From positions 34,279-98,278 of the forward strand of contig DBDA01000031.1 of the NCBI GenBank assembly GCA_002293375.1: 64,000 nucleotides of DNA, given 5' to 3'. Within the stretch, counting starts at the first letter, position 1; every line of letters begins with the position of its first letter. Both the position numbers and the translations under genes were made by a program. Under the pieces are notes generated by a model, which saw only the letters and a program-made list of their open reading frames with translations, was not told where the DNA came from and did no database searches. The stretch comes from Odoribacter sp. UBA944. Its GTDB lineage: Bacteria; Bacteroidota; Bacteroidia; Bacteroidales; Marinifilaceae. Shown in pieces: positions 49,878-58,754 of this stretch.

Positions 49878-51323
49878 TTACACATTTTTCAATAAGTCCG
49901 ACAAGGCGGCGGAGATGCCCATCTCCAAAATATCCCCGGAGTATTTGGCCACCGTGCCGATCAGCGGCTTCACCTCCGTCAGGTCTGCCGTCCAGATGGC
50001 CCGGTTCTCCACGATTTTCCGGACACTCTCTTCGATCCGGTTGTTGTCCCAGGTGGAGCGGATAAAGGCGACATGCTCCGGGGTATCGTTGGGCGTAAAA
50101 TCGACCTCCGACTTTCCGCTGTAAAGCACCAGCAGGGCGGCCAGCGAAAAGAGGTTGTATTCGGCCGTTTTCCCGGCTTTTTTGAAATTATCCAGCACTG
50201 TGGGGAAGTTCCGGGCCTCCCATTTGGAGAGCGAATTGAGCGAGATCGTCGCCAGCAGGTGCCGCAGGAACGGATTGTAGAAGCGTTCGAGGATACCGGC
50301 GGCAAAAGCCTCCAATTCCGCTTTCTCTTCGTCGATCATCGGCAGTACCTCTTTTTCCACCATCGTGTTGATGTACCGTTCGATCATCGGGGTATTGAAG
50401 GCGTCCATCACCGTTTCGCACCCCATTTGCAACCCCACGGGCACCATGGCGGTGTGCGAACCGTTCAGGATGCGCACCTTTTTGTCGCGGAACGATTTGA
50501 TGCTCGGCATGTAGAGCACATGCAGCCCGGCTTTGTCCAACGGAAATACCTCTTGCACCTTTTGGTAGTCTTTTCCGCCGATGGCCCACAAGTGGTAATA
50601 CTCCGCCTTGATCACCATGTTGTCGTCATACCCCAATTCGGCTTTAACCTCGTCGATGTTCTCGCGGGGGAAGCCGGTGACGATCCGGTCCACCAATGTA
50701 TCGCAAAAGCGGCAATGATGGTTTACCCAGTCGATGAACTCTTTCCCCAACCGGTTGGCTTCCGCGTGGCGGAGCACATATTCGTGCAGGGTGGAGCCGT
50801 TGTTCTCGATCAACTCGCAGCAGATCACCGTCAGCCCTTTGTCCGGTGCCCCGTTGAAGTGTTTGAAGCGGTTATACAGCAACGCCGTCATCTTCCCGGG
50901 GTAGGATTTCGGTGGGCGGGCAAAGATATCCTCCCCCTCTTCGTAGCGGATCCCTGCCTCCGTTGTATTGGAAACGGTGATCTCCAGTTCCGGGCTTAAA
51001 AAATAACGTTCGTACTTTTCGTATTCTGTATAGGGGTTCAGGGCGTCCTGAACGCATTTGACCAGGCGGATATCCTTGACAGGCTTCTTGTCCCGGATCC
51101 CTTCCAGATAGACGTGGTAGAGGCCGTCCTGGCGGTTCAACTGTTCCGTCATCCCGTTCTCGATCGGTTGGACAATGGCCACACCGTGGTGCATCACGCC
51201 TGCTTCGTTGGCGATGTCCACCATCCAGTCGACAAAGGCGCGGAGAAAATTCCCCTCCCCGAATTGCAGGATCTTCACCGGAAGTTCCGGTTTGGCTACA
51301 GTAGTGCTGTTTAATGGTTGCAT
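49878..51323 (-). CDS. uxaB: Tagaturonate reductase (altronate oxidoreductase)
   Basis: UxaB reduces D-tagaturonate to D-altronate with NADH. The 481-residue mannitol-dehydrogenase-family protein has the Rossmann start KILQFGEGNFLRAFVDWMV, the block VICCELIENNGSTLHEYVL, and the catalytic Lys region in RILNGSHTAMVPVG. Length is normal. It lies 12 bases after the transporter gene and works between UxaC and UxaA. Confidence 0.95.
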   Translation of the reverse strand: MQPLNSTTVAKPELPVKILQFGEGNFLRAFVDWMVDIANEAGVMHHGVAIVQPIENGMTEQLNRQDGLYHVYLEGIRDKKPVKDIRLVKCVQDALNPYTEYEKYERYFLSPELEITVSNTTEAGIRYEEGEDIFARPPKSYPGKMTALLYNRFKHFNGAPDKGLTVICCELIENNGSTLHEYVLRHAEANRLGKEFIDWVNHHCRFCDTLVDRIVTGFPRENIDEVKAELGYDDNMVIKAEYYHLWAIGGKDYQKVQEVFPLDKAGLHVLYMPSIKSFRDKKVRILNGSHTAMVPVGLQMGCETVMDAFNTPMIERYINTMVEKEVLPMIDEEKAELEAFAAGILERFYNPFLRHLLATISLNSLSKWEARNFPTVLDNFKKAGKTAEYNLFSLAALLVLYSGKSEVDFTPNDTPEHVAFIRSTWDNNRIEESVRKIVENRAIWTADLTEVKPLIGTVAKYSGDILEMGISAALSDLLKNV

Positions 51324-51335
51324 GGCAAAAGGGCA

Positions 51336-52775
51336 TTAAAGGGTGATCGGTTTGTACTTCGGTACCAGTGATTTCATGACCGTCCAACCGATCAGGTACG
51401 CTACGGCGCAAACACAGAAAATAATAAAATAGCCCGCCGGCTTTCCTGCAAATCCCAGGAAGGTCATATTGGTATCGCCGGCATATACGAACAGTTCGCC
51501 CGCAATCAGTTGGAGCAGCATGGAACCCAATCCTCCCGCCATCCCGCCGATACCGGTAATGGTGGCGATGGCCGACTTCGGGAACATGTCCCCGACAGTG
51601 GAGAAGATATTGGCCGACCACGACTGGTGCGCCGCACCGCCAAGGCCGATCAACAGAATGGGCAGCCACGGCGAGATGGTGCCGAGCGGTTGCGCCAGCA
51701 GTACCACCAAGGGGATAAACGCAAAGATCAGCATCGCTTTCATCCGGGCGGCGTAGGGGTTTTGTCCGGTCCGGTTGATGATGATGGTGGGCAGTTTTCC
51801 GCCGTATATCGACAGCATGGTAATGGCGTACAGCGTAAAGATCAATCCCATTCCGAGTCCATCCGAGGTTTTGATGCCAAACTGTGTATTCAGGTAGGAG
51901 GGCGTCCAGAAGAGGAAGAACCACCACACGCCGTCGGTCATGAACTTGCCGAAAGCAAACGACCAGGTCTGTTTAAACCGGAGGCATTCCCAGAACGACA
52001 ATTTTTTCTCCTGCCCGGCCTCCACCGCCTTTTCTTCTGTTGCACCGGATTCCCTGTCCGAAAGAATATACTCCAACTCGGCTTTGTTCACCTTCGGATG
52101 CACCTCCGGCTTCTTGTACATGAATACCCAGAAAGCCATCCAGATAAAACCCAATGCACCGATAATGATAAACGCCATCTCCCAGCCGAACGCTTTTGCC
52201 AAAGGCGGGATGGAGATCGGGGCGATCAATGCGCCGACGGAAGCGCCGGCGTTGAAAATACTGGTGGCGTACGCCCGGTCTTTTTTCGGAAAATACTCCG
52301 CGGTTGTCTTGATGGCGGCAGGGAAGTTCCCGGCCTCACCGATCGCCAGCACCGTACGCGCCACAATAAAAGCATACGTGCTCACCGAAGCAATGACCAC
52401 CGCCACATTTCCGGTTGCCTGTATCAATTCCAGCTTGGAATCCAAGCCCGTGTACATCTCGGTAAAGAAACCGCAAAGCGCATGAATACAAGCGCCCACA
52501 GACCACACGCCGATGGCCCAGAGAAACCCCCTCTTTGTACCCATCCAGTCGATAAAGCGGCCGGCAAAGAGCATGGCAATGGCGTATACAATGGAAAACA
52601 TACCGGTGATCTTCCCGTAGTCGCTCTCATCCCAGTGAAATTCCGGTTTGATGAACTCGTCAAACGTGAGCGACAGCACCTGGCGGTCCAGGTAGTTGAC
52701 AGTGGTGGCAACAAACAGCAGGGTGCAGATAGCCCACCGGAAGTTTGTCATTTTTTCTTTCGTTGATGTACTCAT
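51336..52775 (-). CDS. exuT: Hexuronate MFS transporter (ExuT type)
   Basis: The 479-residue permease has 12 predicted helices and the anion:cation symporter signature NYLDRQVLSL in helix 1, with RTVLAIGEAGNFPAAIKTTAEYFPKKDRA after helix 4. This is the ExuT/GudP subfamily that imports glucuronate and galacturonate with protons. The position between uxaC and uxaB supports galacturonate as substrate. It carries monomer across the inner membrane after SusCD and the pectinases have acted. Confidence 0.9.
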   Translation of the reverse strand: MSTSTKEKMTNFRWAICTLLFVATTVNYLDRQVLSLTFDEFIKPEFHWDESDYGKITGMFSIVYAIAMLFAGRFIDWMGTKRGFLWAIGVWSVGACIHALCGFFTEMYTGLDSKLELIQATGNVAVVIASVSTYAFIVARTVLAIGEAGNFPAAIKTTAEYFPKKDRAYATSIFNAGASVGALIAPISIPPLAKAFGWEMAFIIIGALGFIWMAFWVFMYKKPEVHPKVNKAELEYILSDRESGATEEKAVEAGQEKKLSFWECLRFKQTWSFAFGKFMTDGVWWFFLFWTPSYLNTQFGIKTSDGLGMGLIFTLYAITMLSIYGGKLPTIIINRTGQNPYAARMKAMLIFAFIPLVVLLAQPLGTISPWLPILLIGLGGAAHQSWSANIFSTVGDMFPKSAIATITGIGGMAGGLGSMLLQLIAGELFVYAGDTNMTFLGFAGKPAGYFIIFCVCAVAYLIGWTVMKSLVPKYKPITL

Positions 52776-52817
52776 TTTAAAGTCTGTTTAGATTGTATAT
52801 TTAACCGCTTCTCGGAA

Positions 52818-54224
52818 TCAGAATTTGAAAAAGTTTTTGGCGTTGTTGTAGCAGATATCCTCTATCATCCGGCCGATAAAGGCGAGTTCGCTTGCAGGCA
52901 ACAGCCCCTGTTCCACGTCGTTCCCCAACAGGTTGCAAAGCGTCCTCCGGAAATATTCGTGGCGGGGGTAGGAGAGGAAGCTGCGGGAATCCGTCAGCAT
53001 TCCCACAAAGCGGCTCAGTAAACCCAGGAGCGACAGTGCATTCAACTGTTTCTCCATCCCGTCCTTCTGGTCCAGGAACCACCACCCCGAACCGAACTGG
53101 ATTTTTCCGGCTACGGTACCGTCCTGGAAGTTGCCCAGCATGGTAGCGATCACTTCGTTTGCACAGGGATTGAGGTTGTACAGAATGGTCTTCGCCAGCT
53201 TGTCCTGCACCGCCAAACGGTCCAAAAACTTCGCCAACGCTTTCGCAGTATTGAACTCCCCGATGGAGTCAAAGCCGGTATCCGGCCCCAACCGGCGGAA
53301 CATTTTGGTGTTGTTGTTCCGGATCGCTCCGTAGTGGAATTGCTGCGTCCAGCCTTTCTCCCAGTCCATCACGGCGAACTCCACCAGCATGGCCGATTTG
53401 AACTTCAGGATCTCCTCTTTGCTCAACCCGCTTCCGCCGTACACTTTGTTAAAGATCGCCTCGATCTCCGCCGGAGTGTACTCCTCGGCGTAAAACTCTT
53501 CAATTCCGTGGTCGGAAAGGCGGCAGCCGGCCGCGGCAAAGAAATCGTGGCGGACACGCAGGGCGGCGATCACATCTTCGAACTTGCGGATGGTCACACC
53601 CGAAACAGCGGAGAGCTTCTCCAGGTAGGCCCGGAAATCGGCGGGCGACTCCACGGCCATTGCCTTGTCCGGCCGCCAGGTGGGCAACACCTGCACCCCG
53701 AAGCCGTCGGCTTTGCATTTCAGGTGGTGTTCCAGGCTGTCCACCGGGTCGTCGGTAGTGCACACCGTTTTTACATTGTACTTCAACATCAGGCCGCGGG
53801 CGCCGTACTCCGGAGTCCGTAACTGCGCCGTACAGGCATCGTAAATCTCCTTCGCGGTGGAGGGGTTCAGCAGTTTTGTCACCCCGAACGCCGTCTTCAA
53901 CTCCAAATGTGTCCAGTGGTAAAGCGGGTTTCGCATGGTATAGGGAACCGTCTCCGCCCACTTTTCAAATTTTTCCCAATCCGAGGTCTCCTTTCCGGTG
54001 CAGTATTTTTCGTCGATGCCATTGGTCCGCATCGCCCTCCATTTGTAATGGTCTCCCTCCAGCCACACTTGCGACAAGTTGTCGAACCGGTGGTCGCGGG
54101 CGATGTATTCGGGATTCAGGTGGCAATGGTAGTCGATGATCGGCATCTTTGCGGCGTGTTCGTGGTACAACTTTTCGGCCGTACCCGTTTGCAGCAGAAA
54201 ATAGGGGTCGTTAAAACTCTTCAT
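52818..54224 (-). CDS. uxaC: Uronate isomerase
   Basis: UxaC converts D-galacturonate to D-tagaturonate (and glucuronate to fructuronate). The 468-residue amidohydrolase-fold protein has PIIDYHCHLNPE with the first metal ligands, TTDDPVDSLEHH, LPTWRPDKAM and the C-terminal HEYFRRTLCNLLG. Length is normal. It is cytosolic and feeds UxaB. It lies 42 bases upstream of the transporter gene and 24 bases downstream of GH28. Confidence 0.96.
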   Translation of the reverse strand: MKSFNDPYFLLQTGTAEKLYHEHAAKMPIIDYHCHLNPEYIARDHRFDNLSQVWLEGDHYKWRAMRTNGIDEKYCTGKETSDWEKFEKWAETVPYTMRNPLYHWTHLELKTAFGVTKLLNPSTAKEIYDACTAQLRTPEYGARGLMLKYNVKTVCTTDDPVDSLEHHLKCKADGFGVQVLPTWRPDKAMAVESPADFRAYLEKLSAVSGVTIRKFEDVIAALRVRHDFFAAAGCRLSDHGIEEFYAEEYTPAEIEAIFNKVYGGSGLSKEEILKFKSAMLVEFAVMDWEKGWTQQFHYGAIRNNNTKMFRRLGPDTGFDSIGEFNTAKALAKFLDRLAVQDKLAKTILYNLNPCANEVIATMLGNFQDGTVAGKIQFGSGWWFLDQKDGMEKQLNALSLLGLLSRFVGMLTDSRSFLSYPRHEYFRRTLCNLLGNDVEQGLLPASELAFIGRMIEDICYNNAKNFFKF

Positions 54225-54248
54225 GGGTGTATCTTTTTGTGGATTTGA

Positions 54249-55649
54249 TCAATTGTGCAACGCTTTTCCGTTTATAGTAACATTTTCAAACACAACGTGC
54301 TCTGCTCCGATGATCCGGTTTAGCCCTTCTTCCTGCACGCCTTCAAATATACAGTTTTTCAGGAAAATATCCCGTACCCGTACCTGATTTGTAAAACCGT
54401 CGATAAAAATCCCGTACCGGCTCTTGTTGCATTGGATATCCTCCAGAAAGACATTCCGGACTTCCGGCAGATAGGGCCCCTCCTGCACCTTTTCGTACTT
54501 CATCTCCACGCGGAATACAGCCTCCTTGCACTCGCCCACCCGGATGTTGCGTACATAGATGTTTTCGATCACCCCTCCGCGTACGGCGTTGGATTTGATC
54601 CGCACCACCCGGTCCAGATTGGGGCTGTCCATGTCGCAATTCTCAGCCCACACATTCCGGCAATTCCCGGAAATTTCGCTCCCGATCACCACCCCTCCGT
54701 GGCCGTCCTTCATGGTGTTGTTGCGGATGATGATGTTTTCGCTGGGCACATTCCAGGCCCGGCCGTCGTGGTCGCGCCCGGACTTGATCGCAATGCAGTC
54801 GTCGCCCGTATTGAAATAACAATCTTCGATCAGTACATATTTGCAGGACTCCGGGTCACAGCCGTCGTTGTTCGGTCCGTGGCTCTCCAAATGCAAACCT
54901 TTCACGGTCACGTTTTCGCACAAAAGCGGGTGCACCAGCCAAAACGGCGCTCCGACGATCCGGACTCCTTCGATCAGCACATTGGTACACTTATACGGTT
55001 GGATAAAAGGAGGGCGCAGGCAATCGTCCGGCTCCATCCACCGTTGCTCCACCGGCACCCCTTCCGCCGCCATCCGGGCCAGCTTCTCGCGTCCGCCGAT
55101 GGTGTCCGGGCGGTAGTGCTGGTTCAGCATCCCCTCTCTCCAGCCATACTCTTTCGATCCTTTCCAGGGCCACCAGTTCGTCGTGTCCGCCTGTCCGTCC
55201 AGGGTACCCTTTCCGGTAATGGCGATGTTCGTTTCGCCGTAAGCGTAGATCAATGGCCTGAAGTTGTAACAATCCAATCCTTCCCAGCGGGTCAACACAA
55301 AAGGCGTGTACGCTTTCGGATCGGTGGAGAACTTCAGGACAGCCCCCTCCGAGAGGTGAAGGTTCACGTTCGATTTCAGGGTGATCGCCCCGGTGTGGTA
55401 TTCGCCGGCGGGTACTATCACCGTGCCGCCTCCCGCCCGGTGGCAGGTGTCAATGGCCCGGGCGATGGCGTGGGTTACCGTTGTTTCTCCCGCTTCGATA
55501 AAATCCACGATGTTCCAGCTTCTGTCCGGAAAGGCCGGCGGAGAGATCTTTTCCAGTACGCTTTCCGTCTCTTTCCAATGATCCGCCGTGTTGATCTGCG
55601 GCGCGCATGCCTGCACGACAAGCAACACAATAAACAGGTAATTTTTCAT
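54249..55649 (-). CDS. Polygalacturonase (GH28), lipoprotein
   Basis: GH28 hydrolyses alpha-1,4-galacturonan with inversion. The 466-residue right-handed beta-helix has all four motifs: GPNNDGCDPES, NTGDDCIAIKSG (two catalytic Asp), GHGGVVIGSE (His), and RVVRIKS (Arg-Ile-Lys). The signal ends VVQACAP, a lipobox, so the enzyme is likely lipid-anchored. The N-terminal extension with HRAGGGTVIVPAGEYHTG is usual for bacterial exo/endo forms. Neighbours are 4 bases (PL1) and 24 bases (uxaC) away. Confidence 0.94.
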   Translation of the reverse strand: MKNYLFIVLLVVQACAPQINTADHWKETESVLEKISPPAFPDRSWNIVDFIEAGETTVTHAIARAIDTCHRAGGGTVIVPAGEYHTGAITLKSNVNLHLSEGAVLKFSTDPKAYTPFVLTRWEGLDCYNFRPLIYAYGETNIAITGKGTLDGQADTTNWWPWKGSKEYGWREGMLNQHYRPDTIGGREKLARMAAEGVPVEQRWMEPDDCLRPPFIQPYKCTNVLIEGVRIVGAPFWLVHPLLCENVTVKGLHLESHGPNNDGCDPESCKYVLIEDCYFNTGDDCIAIKSGRDHDGRAWNVPSENIIIRNNTMKDGHGGVVIGSEISGNCRNVWAENCDMDSPNLDRVVRIKSNAVRGGVIENIYVRNIRVGECKEAVFRVEMKYEKVQEGPYLPEVRNVFLEDIQCNKSRYGIFIDGFTNQVRVRDIFLKNCIFEGVQEEGLNRIIGAEHVVFENVTINGKALHN

Positions 55650-55653
55650 ACGG

Positions 55654-57081
55654 TTATAATTTATTGTTTTCCACTAAGCTATTGAGATACATCTCGATAT
55701 TCGTATACTTTTTATCTACCGTATACAACGCCGAATCGTCCTTGTCCGGGTCGAGACGGTGCTTTTTTTCCCATCGATCCGGCATGCCGTCCCGGTCGCG
55801 GTCTGCGGGGAGCCGCCCGCTTTTCAGTTCCGGCCATCCGCCCACATCCTCTTGATTGTCGATCAGGCCGTTATCGCTCCCGTTAGAGCCTTTGTACGTA
55901 AAACCGCCCTGCCGGACCTCTTGGACGATCCGGAGGTCAACGGCATCCCGCACCCGCGAAGCACCGGCATGCCGCAATACGGCCCGATACGCCTCTTCCG
56001 GCGAATCCGTCTTTTCCGGCTGTGCGACGGCGAACGGTTCACCGCTCCGGATGGTTTGCCACCCCTGCCAGAACTCCGACGTATCTTTGGGATGGATCCC
56101 TTGCCAATTGTCCCGGTTTACCGCTTCCACCAACAGAAGAAGCGCAACCGGCAGGTAAGGGGAACTTCCGTCGAACCGGTTGCCGGAGACATAAAACCGC
56201 CCCCAGACGCCCCGTTGATTTTTCAGGCTCCCGTCGTCGAAATTGGGCTGGAAAATCCGGTTGACCAAATTCTTGCGGGCCACAGTGGAAGGGCCTGGCT
56301 TGTAGTAGTTGTTGACAAAGTTGTAGCTGCCTCCCTCGCCGGCGTACCCGCCGTTGACAGGTCCCCAGTTGTAAAACACATTGTTCCGGATGTCCACCTG
56401 TTCCATTTCCGGTTTGCCGCTATACCGGCTTCCGCACAGACGGGGCGTCCGGCTGCTGTGGTGGGCGAAGAGATTGTGGTGGAAAGAGGCGTTGCTCCCT
56501 CCCCAGATCCCTCCGTAGCCGTGTTCCCCTTTCCGGTGTCCGGAGTTCCGCAGGCTTTCGCTGATGATACACCACTGCAGGGTGAAGCGGGTGTTGTCGT
56601 AAAACGAGGCGCACTCGTCCACGCTCCAGCTCATAGAGCAGTGGTCGATGATCAGGTTTGTACAACGCGATCCGCCCATGGCATCGTCGTCGGATCCGCT
56701 CAGATCGCCCAAGCGGCAACGGATGTAGCGGATGATAACATTGTCGGCTTTTACTTTCAGTTCGTAGTTCCGGAGGCCGACCCCGCCGCCGGGAGCGCTC
56801 TGTCCGGCAATGGTCACGTCCCCGTTGTTAACCGGCAACTCTTCCGTCAGGTCGATCCAACCGGCTACCGCAAAGAGAATGATCCGCGGCCCCTTTTGCC
56901 GCAACGCCCACCGCAATGTTCCTGGAGAACCGTCGTCTTGCAGGCTTGTCACGGTCAATATTTTCCCGCCACGTCCGCCGGTGGTGTATTTCCCTCCGCC
57001 TTCCGCGCCGGGAAAAGCCGGCACCTGGGCCTGCATCCGGCAGGCAAGGAGGAGTAAGAGCAAATAAGTGTATTTAGTCAT
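55654..57081 (-). CDS. Pectate lyase (PL1 family)
   Basis: The 475-residue secreted protein has a signal peptide ending MQAQ and a parallel beta-helix starting PAFPGAEGGGKYTTGGRGG, as in bacterial PL1 lyases. The Ca-binding Asp cluster lies in LGDLSGSDDDAMGG, and the catalytic Arg is likely in HHSSRTPRLCGS. It cleaves de-esterified homogalacturonan by beta-elimination, giving unsaturated ends. An 83-base gap with a strong hairpin separates it from the DUF5123-like gene. Confidence 0.92.
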   Translation of the reverse strand: MTKYTYLLLLLLACRMQAQVPAFPGAEGGGKYTTGGRGGKILTVTSLQDDGSPGTLRWALRQKGPRIILFAVAGWIDLTEELPVNNGDVTIAGQSAPGGGVGLRNYELKVKADNVIIRYIRCRLGDLSGSDDDAMGGSRCTNLIIDHCSMSWSVDECASFYDNTRFTLQWCIISESLRNSGHRKGEHGYGGIWGGSNASFHHNLFAHHSSRTPRLCGSRYSGKPEMEQVDIRNNVFYNWGPVNGGYAGEGGSYNFVNNYYKPGPSTVARKNLVNRIFQPNFDDGSLKNQRGVWGRFYVSGNRFDGSSPYLPVALLLLVEAVNRDNWQGIHPKDTSEFWQGWQTIRSGEPFAVAQPEKTDSPEEAYRAVLRHAGASRVRDAVDLRIVQEVRQGGFTYKGSNGSDNGLIDNQEDVGGWPELKSGRLPADRDRDGMPDRWEKKHRLDPDKDDSALYTVDKKYTNIEMYLNSLVENNKL

Positions 57082-57115
57082 TACAGGTGTTTTTGTCGGA
57101 TAGGCTTAGTAAAAG

Positions 57116-57143
57116 CGAAGTTGCGGAATTTTCCGCAACTTCG
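57116..57143 (-). promoter_or_regulatory. Intergenic hairpin between the surface genes and the pectinases
   Basis: CGAAGTTGCGGAA and TTCCGCAACTTCG form a 13-base-pair perfect stem with a minimal loop. On the minus strand only CTTTTAC follows, so it is a weak terminator or an mRNA processing/stabilising hairpin that could raise SusCD transcript over the downstream enzymes. Confidence 0.6.
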
Positions 57144-57164
57144 TGTAAAGATCGGGTTAAAACA

Positions 57165-58730
57165 TTATTCCAACCACCGCGGGTCTCCGACTTGGTCAGA
57201 TTTGATCATGTCGTTGGTAACGGTAAAGTCATATCCGGCGGCATTTTGGAATCCGGGATCGCCTTCCGTCGCACTGATGGCAGCAGCGGTTGTGTAGAGT
57301 CCGGTCAACAGGTTGTAGCAACTCCAAATATAGTTGTTACTGTATGTCGGAGAGGCATCGGTCATGTTAGCATCATTCCGGCAGAAATTACCAGACTGGA
57401 CAACCGTGTATGGATTGGGCCCTGTTTCTACGAACAGACAGTTAGTCACTGTAAATTCGGCTCCGGTGCCATTGACCCGGAACAGCCCGACGTTGTTGGA
57501 GTTATCCAGCGTAGAGATCTTGTAGAACGTACACCGATTAAATACCGTGGTGCAGGCAACCTGCATCCGCAGGAAAGTACGGAAGCCGATGGCAAAGGTC
57601 GTGTTTTCTACCGTTAAGGAGTGGAAGCTCCCGCCACGGATGTCAATTCCGTCACCCCCGTCGTTTCCAAAATCACGGATGATGCAATTGGAGAAGCGAA
57701 CGTCTCCGATGGTAGTGGCATTGTTGTTATAGATCAACTGCCGTACATAACTCCGTATTTCACATCCGTTGACCACAAGGGAATCTATGACGTTTCCGGA
57801 TGCCGTAACAAATACTTCGTTTGTCGTTGTTCCTCCGTCCAATGTGATGTTGTTCAGTTCCAGTTTGTGCACGGTGGCGGCGCCCAATTCAAAGTTACCC
57901 TTCACTACCGGTTTGTCGTTCGGCAGATAACCGGACAGTTTCAGGGACTTTGTAACGGTGAATTTACCCAAGGTGTATTCGCCCGGGAAGATCACAAATT
58001 CGTCTCCCTCTGCGGCAGCATTCAGTATCACTACGATGTCGTCTTCCGGATAGATGGGGGTGGCGTTCCCCAAGTCGATCAGCGTGGTGAATATCCGGGT
58101 GCCCCGGGTCTTTTCGCCGTTCTTCAGCACGGCCGTATACTCGGTCTCGCCTGTCAGCCCCGTAATAGTTGCCACTCCGGCAGCGATTTCGCCGGATGTA
58201 AGCGGGTGGTTGATCGCTCCGGGCGTTACGGCAATGTGCGTTGCTTCCAAACCGGCCGGCCAGCGAAGGGTCACTTGGGTCGCTTCCAGATCCTCCGGCA
58301 GGATGGCGTAAAGGGACTGTTCCGCATCGGTCTCAAAAACGACAGCGTTCCATTTCGAACTGTTTTTTTCCTGTGAGAGCGCCTGTACCCGGGCGGTATA
58401 TTGTGTTTCGCCCTCCAACGTGATGTCGGGCAACGGCAGCTCTTCCGGCAGGATACTGCTTCTGCTCCAAACGGGTGTTCCTGTCGGCTCTTCTCCCGAA
58501 CCCAAGCTGTCGGCGTAAATCTCTACCGTGTACGATTCGGCGCCTGCCGGTTCGGCCCAACTCAGGCGGGCGTAGTTGCGGTTGATGACGCGGGCTTCCA
58601 GGTTGGTCGGCGCCATCAGGCGACCGAACTCCAACTCTTCTACAACCGGATCGATGTTGTCGGAGCAGGCGGAAAAACCTGTCACCACGAATCCGATCAG
58701 TATCGCTATATAAATCAATCGTTTCTTCAT
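57165..58730 (-). CDS. Surface lipoprotein with FN3 and DUF4957/DUF5123-like beta-helix
   Basis: The 521-residue lipoprotein (lipobox VTGFSAC) has an N-terminal fibronectin-III-like domain at about 40-130 (MAPTNLEARVINRNYARLSW), a second one to about 215, and a right-handed beta-helix with repeated NCxIRD/NTTF turns from 240 onward. It sits in the SusE-like position after SusD in pectin loci and probably binds pectin at the cell surface. The helix resembles pectate lyases, but no catalytic set is evident. Confidence 0.8.
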   Translation of the reverse strand: MKKRLIYIAILIGFVVTGFSACSDNIDPVVEELEFGRLMAPTNLEARVINRNYARLSWAEPAGAESYTVEIYADSLGSGEEPTGTPVWSRSSILPEELPLPDITLEGETQYTARVQALSQEKNSSKWNAVVFETDAEQSLYAILPEDLEATQVTLRWPAGLEATHIAVTPGAINHPLTSGEIAAGVATITGLTGETEYTAVLKNGEKTRGTRIFTTLIDLGNATPIYPEDDIVVILNAAAEGDEFVIFPGEYTLGKFTVTKSLKLSGYLPNDKPVVKGNFELGAATVHKLELNNITLDGGTTTNEVFVTASGNVIDSLVVNGCEIRSYVRQLIYNNNATTIGDVRFSNCIIRDFGNDGGDGIDIRGGSFHSLTVENTTFAIGFRTFLRMQVACTTVFNRCTFYKISTLDNSNNVGLFRVNGTGAEFTVTNCLFVETGPNPYTVVQSGNFCRNDANMTDASPTYSNNYIWSCYNLLTGLYTTAAAISATEGDPGFQNAAGYDFTVTNDMIKSDQVGDPRWLE

Positions 58731-58754
58731 TGTGTCTGTTTTTTCAAAGAGAAA

